A DNA stretch of 46,668 nucleotides from Gammaproteobacteria bacterium (GTDB lineage Bacteria; Pseudomonadota; Gammaproteobacteria; Legionellales; Legionellaceae). Numbering within the stretch: position 1 is the first letter of the stretch; every line of letters starts with the position of its first letter. Below are positions 41,709 through 46,668 of this stretch, piece by piece. A program made the position numbers and the translations under genes. The stretch lies in contig JABDAB010000007.1 in assembly GCA_013289415.1 (NCBI GenBank), positions 1 to 46,668 on the forward strand, written 5' to 3'. Under the pieces are notes generated by a model. That model saw only the letters and a list, made by a program, of their open reading frames with translations, was not told the origin of the DNA and searched no databases.

Positions 41709-43490
41709 ATGAAACTATCTAATGATGAAATCAAGTTTTTACAAAACAAACAGGAGCTCATTGAAAATCCTGAGAAATTGCTGTCATTACTAGAAACAGC
41801 TGTTGCGTGCGGTGTTGATGAGTACAGTGCGGAGGATAATGCATCCTATAACACATTGATTATAGGAACCGAAACATTAAAAAATGGATTATTCTGCAAA
41901 GAAAAAATTCAACAGAAAAAAAATGCATCCAAACAAATTGAAGCCATCAATGAAGGAATAACGGCAGTTATCAATGAAATTTACGATGCTAGTATCTTGG
42001 CGGTTTTTTTACAGGGACCAATGGATGGCCAACGTTGGTATGTCAATCGTATGAAAGCCAATGGATACGATCTTTCAACTAAGGGCTTTTGTAACGGTTT
42101 AAGCCATATGGCCATGCAAGCATTTTTAGCAAATGACATGAAAACATTTGAAGATCGATTGATTACCATAGCAAGCACGCCATTAGACCACTTTAGAAGT
42201 GATTTTGCTCATTTAAGAAAAACTCAACAACGTGTATTTCAAGAAGGTAAATTAGATGCCGCAAAAAAAATGATGGAAGACATTATAAATATGCACGCAT
42301 TGTTTGATGGAATCGCTTTATATCAACACACAGAAAAATATAAGCATTTATTTGAGGAACCAGACAGAGTTTTCCTTCAAGATACTGCTAAAACCATGCA
42401 ACTGATCCTTCCTCTTTCATTGTCCTCAGAAGACAATGTACCTGTCCTTATTAAACGTTATTCAGGTGCTTACAATCGAGATGAATTAGCGCAGTATCTT
42501 ACTATGTTGGAACAACTAGTAAGCGAAAATTCCTTCGCACTGATTTTACACAGTAATAAGCATGTTGTTAATCTTAATTATGATTCTAACGCGAAACATT
42601 GGATATTCATTGACCCTAATCGTTTACCTGAAAAGGTATATACGGATACAAGCCAGTTGGCTGATGCTTTGCTTTTAAGTTATGAACAAAAAAATGGACT
42701 TGTTCTGGAAACCAATTTTTATACTACGAATAAACAAGCAAAAAACGTTGAAAATAATTTTGTATCAATGCAAGCAACCCAAACTTGGCTTAATTTGCAT
42801 GACCCATCTCGATTGAAAACTGTTTATGAAGATGGAATCACTCAGTTTGAATATGCCATCAATCGAGATGATGCCCAATGGATTCAATCAAATATTAAAT
42901 TTGGCCTTGATCTTAATCAACCAAAAAAAAATGCGACACCATTGATGCAAGCAAGTTATGTGGGAAGTCTAAACGTTGTTGATTTATTCATTGAACATCA
43001 GGTTGATATGAATTATCAAAATATAAATGGAGAGACGGCGTTGATTTATGCAGCCAAGGCTGGTCGCTCAACGGTTGTAAAAAAATTAATTAACAGTAGT
43101 GCTGATGTTAATTTAGAGGATAACACGGGAAAAACAGCATTACATTGGGCATGTGTCGAGGGTGATGCTACTACAATACAATTTCTTTTAGACGCCTCCT
43201 TAAAGCCAACTGAACAAATGCTCCTTTCCGCATGTGTCACTGGCCAAACTGATGTAGTGAGCACACTCATCAATCATGGCATGAAACCAACTCACGAGAT
43301 GCTTATCGTTGCTTCCCTGAATGGCAATGCTAAACTGATGGACATACTACATGGCGCCAGTTCAAAGAATAATTTGCCTTCTCAAGCATATGAAGACGTA
43401 GCTCCTAAAAAAATGAGCGACTTCAAAAAAGCACTGCAAGAAGGCAGAAATGAAGGTCAATCCACTAATTCCTCAATTTCAAAAAAATAG
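41709..43490 (+). CDS. ankyrin-repeat protein with cysteine-protease-like N-terminal half (candidate Dot/Icm effector)
   Basis: 593 residues. The N-terminal ~330 residues contain a plausible papain-like triad: Cys ~127 in STKGFCNGLSHMAMQAFLAN, His ~284 in ALILHSNKHVVNLNYD and Asp ~302 in HWIFIDPNRLP. This order and spacing recall YopT/C58-like and related Legionella effector domains. Residues ~390-545 hold about four ankyrin repeats (KNATPLMQASYVGSLNVVDL, NGETALIYAAKAGRSTVVKK, TGKTALHWACVEGDATTIQF and a degenerate one). The C-terminus (KKALQEGRNEGQSTNSSISK) is polar and Ser/Glu-rich, as in Dot/Icm translocation signals. No signal peptide. It probably acts inside host cells on a protein target selected by the ankyrin domain; this is inference. 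Confidence 0.8.
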   Translation: MKLSNDEIKFLQNKQELIENPEKLLSLLETAVACGVDEYSAEDNASYNTLIIGTETLKNGLFCKEKIQQKKNASKQIEAINEGITAVINEIYDASILAVFLQGPMDGQRWYVNRMKANGYDLSTKGFCNGLSHMAMQAFLANDMKTFEDRLITIASTPLDHFRSDFAHLRKTQQRVFQEGKLDAAKKMMEDIINMHALFDGIALYQHTEKYKHLFEEPDRVFLQDTAKTMQLILPLSLSSEDNVPVLIKRYSGAYNRDELAQYLTMLEQLVSENSFALILHSNKHVVNLNYDSNAKHWIFIDPNRLPEKVYTDTSQLADALLLSYEQKNGLVLETNFYTTNKQAKNVENNFVSMQATQTWLNLHDPSRLKTVYEDGITQFEYAINRDDAQWIQSNIKFGLDLNQPKKNATPLMQASYVGSLNVVDLFIEHQVDMNYQNINGETALIYAAKAGRSTVVKKLINSSADVNLEDNTGKTALHWACVEGDATTIQFLLDASLKPTEQMLLSACVTGQTDVVSTLINHGMKPTHEMLIVASLNGNAKLMDILHGASSKNNLPSQAYEDVAPKKMSDFKKALQEGRNEGQSTNSSISKK

Positions 43491-43528
43491 GTGTTATGTT
43501 GATAGTATGACAATGACATTCCGCGGTT

Positions 43529-43597
43529 TGTCGTCCCGGAATTTAGTGTCCCTTGGCGAGCGCAGCCGCTTAGGAACGCTTAATGTCCGGGACGACA
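43529..43597. repeat. 69-bp imperfect palindrome
   Basis: TGTCGTCCCGGA (43529-43540) pairs exactly with TCCGGGACGACA (43586-43597), and the inner 45 bases are also roughly self-complementary (about 70 percent over the next 20). It is GC-rich in an AT-rich setting and has no T-run. Possibly a REP/MITE-type element or the ends of a tiny IS derivative; it sits 38 bp after the ankyrin gene. Confidence 0.6.
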
Positions 43598-43693
43598 GTT
43601 TGGTAAATGTGATCCGACTCCACACATTATTTCCCGCTCCGCGAGCCGAATCAGCCCGAACGGATCATGCGGAACATAAGAGGGTTATACACG

Positions 43694-44098
43694 ATGAAAC
43701 TGACTAAAGAACTGCAACAAAAAGCTGGAGGATCCCTTTTTAGTGAACTGAGGCGTCTTCCGAATCAACTGCCCCAGCATACATCGAAAATGCCAGTCAA
43801 TTTTATCCCCTTGAATGAAATCATTACATTTTTTACCCTCAATTTGGTACGACCTGAATACGCGCGATTTTCTGAATCAGAATTTGAACGTTTTTTTGCA
43901 GCAGATACCCAGAAACAAACCGTGCACGAGGCTATTTATCAAACCAGTCAGGCTTGGGTTGATGAGTCGTTTGAGGGCGATATTTATAGTCAAAATAAAT
44001 ACCGTAGCCGTTCAATTATTGAAGAAATGAGCAATTCCATTGATGCGCAACCGGAAGAAATTCATTGTACGAGGGTCAACGATCACTTTAACCTTTAA
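43694..44098 (+). pseudogene. truncated hypothetical protein, fused to IS remnant
   Basis: About 125 genuine residues (MKLTKELQQKAGGSLFSELR, IPLNEIITFFTLNLVRPEYA, SIIEEMSNSIDAQPEEIH), after which the frame enters the antisense of an ISAzo13 transposase near 44068 and stops. It has no recognised family. It follows the palindrome. The original gene was presumably longer. Confidence 0.5.
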
Positions 44099-44293
44099 TC
44101 CAGTCTGAGTAGTTGTATTTCCAATAAGTTCCACAACTGTTTGTAAGTTTATTAGCGGCTTACCTCTCCAATTTGTAGATATATAAGAAAACAAACGGTG
44201 CTCGATCTTATTCCATTTACTTGTTCCCGGTGGAAAATGACAAACATGGAATTCCATCTGTAATTCATTTGCAAGTTTCGCAAACACAATCAA
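44068..44293 (-). pseudogene. ISAzo13-type transposase fragment
   Basis: FAKLANELQMEFHVCHFPPG, TSKWNKIEHRLFSYISTNWR and TQTGLKVKV match the conserved late region of ISAzo13-family DDE transposases (CHFPPGTSKWNKIEHRLFS). Both the N-terminal bulk and the C-terminus are missing; about 75 codons remain. Confidence 0.75.
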
Positions 44294-44738
44294 GCAGCAA
44301 AAAAATCAAAATTTTTGTTGCAAGATCTTCATCGATCTAAAAAACGCCTTATGTGTAATGTTTTACATGGATTTAGAGAAATTCAAAATTGATGCTTAAA
44401 ATAGCTGTCAATAGGTTTTGGGGAAATTTTCAAAATATTTTAGTACTAATTGTGAATCAGTACAAAATCTTAGCGATTTTTTCACTACGTTCAGAATGAC
44501 GCCTGACTGCGATACATTGCACCAAGAAAATTATTTTCATCCTCATGGGTGGACTCTCGTATAGATATTATCTCATTAATCTTTGTCATACGTGCCTTAC
44601 ATTCAATAAGTTGTCATAATTTTATATTGAGAGTACGAACAGGATAGCACAAGCTATGCATCCCTCCATCAGTTTACTGATACCAGTCCAAGAACGGTTA
44701 TAGCCAGTTGTATACTCATAGGAACAAAAAAATTAATT
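44294..44738. other. non-coding, AT-rich gap
   Basis: About 445 bp with no convincing gene. There is one imperfect inverted repeat, ATTTTAGTACT at ~44436 with AGTACAAAAT at ~44457, without a T-run. Nothing else identified. Confidence 0.5.
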
Positions 44739-44767
44739 TTGCATGCCACCAAGTTATTATGTATAAT
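44739..44767 (+). promoter_or_regulatory. consensus promoter for the Abi-associated RNA
   Basis: TTGCAT (44739-44744), 17-bp spacer, perfect TATAAT (44762-44767). Predicted start near 44774, immediately upstream of the structured element. Confidence 0.75.
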
Positions 44768-44773
44768 AATAGA

Positions 44774-44831
44774 TAACATAACCGCCACGCCTAGAGAGTT
44801 TCGACTCTTGCGTAACCTTGGCGGTTTTTTT
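44774..44831 (+). ncRNA. abiF-type structured small RNA upstream of Abi_2 gene
   Basis: Outer stem AACCGCCA (44780-44787) with TGGCGGTT (44819-44826), followed by a T-run. Inside, AGAGT-TTCG-ACTCT forms a UUCG-capped hairpin framed by CGC/GCG. The product would be ~58 nt, ended by its own terminator, with readthrough into the Abi gene 17 nt later. A conserved RNA upstream of AbiF-like genes is known (abiF RNA motif); assignment here is from position and architecture and needs a covariance-model match. A likely role is RNA antitoxin or attenuator of the Abi gene. Confidence 0.65.
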
Positions 44832-44847
44832 ATTTCAGAGCGCGGGA

Positions 44848-45774
44848 ATGACAGAAAAAATAAAATACTCCAAACCACCTTTGAGCTATCAAGAGCAACT
44901 AGAGAAACTCAGCCAACGTGACCTGCTTATTCATGATAATGAGCAAGCACTGACTTCCTTGTCCAACATCAATTATTATCGATTAAGTGCATATTGGATT
45001 CCATTCAAACAAAGGGATCCTTTTGGGAAAATTACAGATAATTTTCAAAAAAATACCACGTTGGATAATATAATTGAGCTCTACGAATTTGACCGTAAGT
45101 TAAGACTTTTGGTTATGGATGCTTTAGAGCGAGTCGAAATATCAATTAGAACAAATATTACATACCATCTTGCTCACCAGTATGGGGCATTTGCTCTTGA
45201 AAATGCCGGAAATTTCCATGATAAATTTGATCATGCCAGTTGGCTTGCACAAGTCCAACAAGAAATTACTCGCTCAAGAGAGCCTTTTATAGAACATTTT
45301 AAAGAAAAATATAACGATTTCCCCAAGCTACCTGTATGGATGGCCACCGAAATAACATCTTTTGGATCCCTCTCAATTCTATATAAAGGATTGAAAAACG
45401 AAGACAAACATAATATAGCACAAAAAATTTACAACTTACATCCTAAAACACTCACCAATTGGTTACATTTCTTAACTTACATACGAAATATTTGCGCCCA
45501 TCATAGTCGGCTCTGGAATAAGGAACTTGCTATTAAACCCAAAGTGGAGGGTTTAAGTTTAGAATGGCATCCACCTGTTACACCAAGAAATGATCGATTG
45601 TTTTTTATACTATTAGTGATCAAGAACTTACTTAATCATTCAGAAAATTCCCAACATTGGGCACAAAAATGCGAAGAATTAATTGTTCCAATCTTATCGA
45701 AATATAATTGGAGTGGTAACTCAATGGGGATACCACAATATTGGCAAAAACACCCCATTTGGAATCATTTCTGA
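44848..45774 (+). CDS. abiF: Abi_2 (AbiD/AbiF-like) abortive infection protein
   Basis: 308 residues from ATG 44848, typical of Abi_2 proteins. The N-terminal block is KPPLSYQEQLEKLSQRDLLI, followed by the family motif NINYYRLSAYWIPFK and ELYEFDRKLRLLVMDALERV. The HEPN-like active motif lies in TYIRNICAHHSRLWNKELA (Arg-x4-His, about residue 213). HEPN proteins of this kind are candidate RNases that stop growth on phage infection. I rejected the earlier in-frame start at 44818 because it lies inside the RNA terminator. The RNA just upstream is the expected partner. No second protein is present. Confidence 0.88.
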   Translation: MTEKIKYSKPPLSYQEQLEKLSQRDLLIHDNEQALTSLSNINYYRLSAYWIPFKQRDPFGKITDNFQKNTTLDNIIELYEFDRKLRLLVMDALERVEISIRTNITYHLAHQYGAFALENAGNFHDKFDHASWLAQVQQEITRSREPFIEHFKEKYNDFPKLPVWMATEITSFGSLSILYKGLKNEDKHNIAQKIYNLHPKTLTNWLHFLTYIRNICAHHSRLWNKELAIKPKVEGLSLEWHPPVTPRNDRLFFILLVIKNLLNHSENSQHWAQKCEELIVPILSKYNWSGNSMGIPQYWQKHPIWNHF

Positions 45775-45818
45775 AAAATCGTCTTGATTGATCGGCTTGA
45801 TTTTCAACTCAACTTTAC

Positions 45819-46448
45819 TCATTTTAATGCTTTTTCCAAAAAATTTAACGTTTCCTGCCACCCTTCTTTGGCGGCAATATGATTGCCGTGAATATTCCCT
45901 CCAGAGAAACACCAAAAATCACCCTTTGCAAGCAGCCATGGCAAATCCATCTTTGGCTCATAGGGCGTGCCAAGCGAGTGTCCTGCTGAGGGAAAGTGTA
46001 TGTGCTTTCTCTCAATAGTGGAATTATATTTGTTCAATCGATCCATGATCCATTGTGCGTGTAATTTGGCAGGATGTACTTTATCCTCTCCACACGAAAT
46101 AACCAGAAGCGGGCATCGTATGTTTTCTACTGTAATTGCCGTGGCTTCACTAATGTGACGATATTTTTCCAAACGAGCCACAAACAACGGCGTAATTTCA
46201 TATGGATCATCGTATGTTCCTTCATGGAACGGGATAAGATTTTGCTTTGTGGCGTTGAGAAGATCTTCAGCTTCAGTCAGGCTTTCGTGATCGCCAGTAA
46301 GTCCGCCAATAAATGGCGTGATTGGTACATTTTTATAAATCCACATCGGTTTATTTGAATAAGGAAATCCACCAAAGATTTTACTCGGAGGTGATATAGC
46401 AACAACCGCATGAATATCATCGGGAAACGTCGCAGCCAGTAAAAGACC
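45819..46448 (-). pseudogene. acyl-CoA thioesterase/BAAT-like alpha/beta hydrolase, 5' part lost
   Basis: The C-terminal ~210 codons of a BAAT_C-type hydrolase read continuously from the IS junction: LLLAATFPDDIHAVVAISPP, then SNKPMWIYKNVPITPFIGGL, CPLLVISCGEDKVHPAKLHA with Asp and FPSAGHSLGTPYEPK with His. The nucleophile Ser and everything before it are missing, replaced by tnpB sequence at ~46449. An internal ATG (46346) could start a 175-residue product, but without the nucleophile it would not be active. Confidence 0.8.
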
Positions 46449-46668
46449 CCAACATCAAGCCCTAGCGTTTGTTCTGCAATAACAGGGGATGCCATAGGCA
46501 ATGCCAGCTCATCCTCAACTAAAACACTGGCAAAATAATGTCCCGAAGGGTTGCGTTTGATGGTGACCGTTTTGATTTTTCCCGAAAACTTTCTATGTAG
46601 TTTGGTTTTGATTCTTTTGATTTTTGGCAAATTAATCACACCTGCTTCAGCATCGACCGTCACATGCT
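46449..46668 (-). mobile_element. partial second copy of the IS605-type tnpB
   Basis: 220 bp nearly identical to 36827-37046 (two visible differences, near 46466 and 46520). It encodes VTIKRNPSGHYFASVLVEDE and stops matching inside RuvC-I at LGLDVG. It runs off the window end, so its other side is unknown. A clean IS605 insertion would end at a hairpin, but here the break is inside tnpB, so recombination or deletion is likely. Confidence 0.85.

Noticed and set aside
43694..44098. Treating this 135-aa frame as an intact gene
   Set aside because: The last ~10 codons are antisense to an ISAzo13 transposase remnant, so the natural end is missing.
44818..44847. Upstream in-frame start for the Abi_2 protein
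   Set aside because: It lies within the 3' stem and T-run of the structured RNA; ATG 44848 matches the family start.
44669..44921. Small ORFs on both strands over the Abi leader RNA
   Set aside because: They cross a consensus promoter and a terminator hairpin and have no protein-like pattern.

Overview
The window looks like an accessory, mobile-element-rich segment of a gammaproteobacterium of the Legionellales, most likely a Legionella species. The reasons are an Lvh-like VirB/VirD4 type IV secretion operon, an ankyrin-repeat protein with a cysteine-protease-like N-terminal half (the pattern of Dot/Icm effectors), DUF1554/Ig-like secreted proteins and AT-rich DNA. Both ends of the window lie in transposon genes, as expected of a contig that breaks in repeats.

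Region 1 (1-17 kb). After a truncated integrase-type transposase and a ~200 bp inverted-repeat element comes one long minus-strand operon. In transcription order it holds two lvrA/lvrB-like genes, a 65-aa gene, virB2, a virB3-virB4 fusion, virB5, a 55-aa membrane gene, a 47-aa virB7 lipoprotein, virB6, virB8, virB9, virB10, virB11, virD4, a 915-aa Toprim/primase-like gene and a membrane protein. Many junctions overlap (ATGA or TAATG), so translational coupling is likely. I see no relaxase.

Region 2 (17-26 kb). This is a patchwork: two outer-membrane barrels, an HTH regulator, an alpha/beta hydrolase, a tandem pair of paralogous unknown proteins, a decayed receiver-domain gene ending at a ~240 bp MITE-like element, a frameshifted PIN gene, and a secreted Big/DUF1554 protein.

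Region 3 (25.9-41.2 kb) is the most unusual part. A two-gene module, DUF1016/YhcG-type PD-(D/E)xK nuclease plus tyrosine recombinase with overlapping frames, occurs twice in opposite orientation (26078-28392 minus; 38858-41111 plus). Each module is bordered by hairpin-rich DNA. The left borders (25896-25996 and 38700-38813) resemble each other, and the right borders (28418-28443 and 41182-41203) resemble each other. These borders appear to have the same orientation in both places although the genes are flipped. Some stems differ by apparent compensatory changes. Between the modules lie a 6.2 kb Tn3-family transposon (TnpR, TnpA with a -1 frame break at an A-run, a methyltransferase and a 435-aa unknown protein) and an IS605-type element (TnpA plus TnpB).

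Region 4 (41.3-46.7 kb) holds a putative effector, an ISAzo13 remnant and an Abi_2 (AbiF-like) gene. The Abi gene is preceded by a consensus promoter and a ~58-nt terminator-ended structured RNA. A look-alike RNA with its own promoter, but no Abi gene, sits at 26054-26107 over the stop codon of the first recombinase. The window ends in an acyl-CoA thioesterase-like gene cut by a second, partial tnpB copy.
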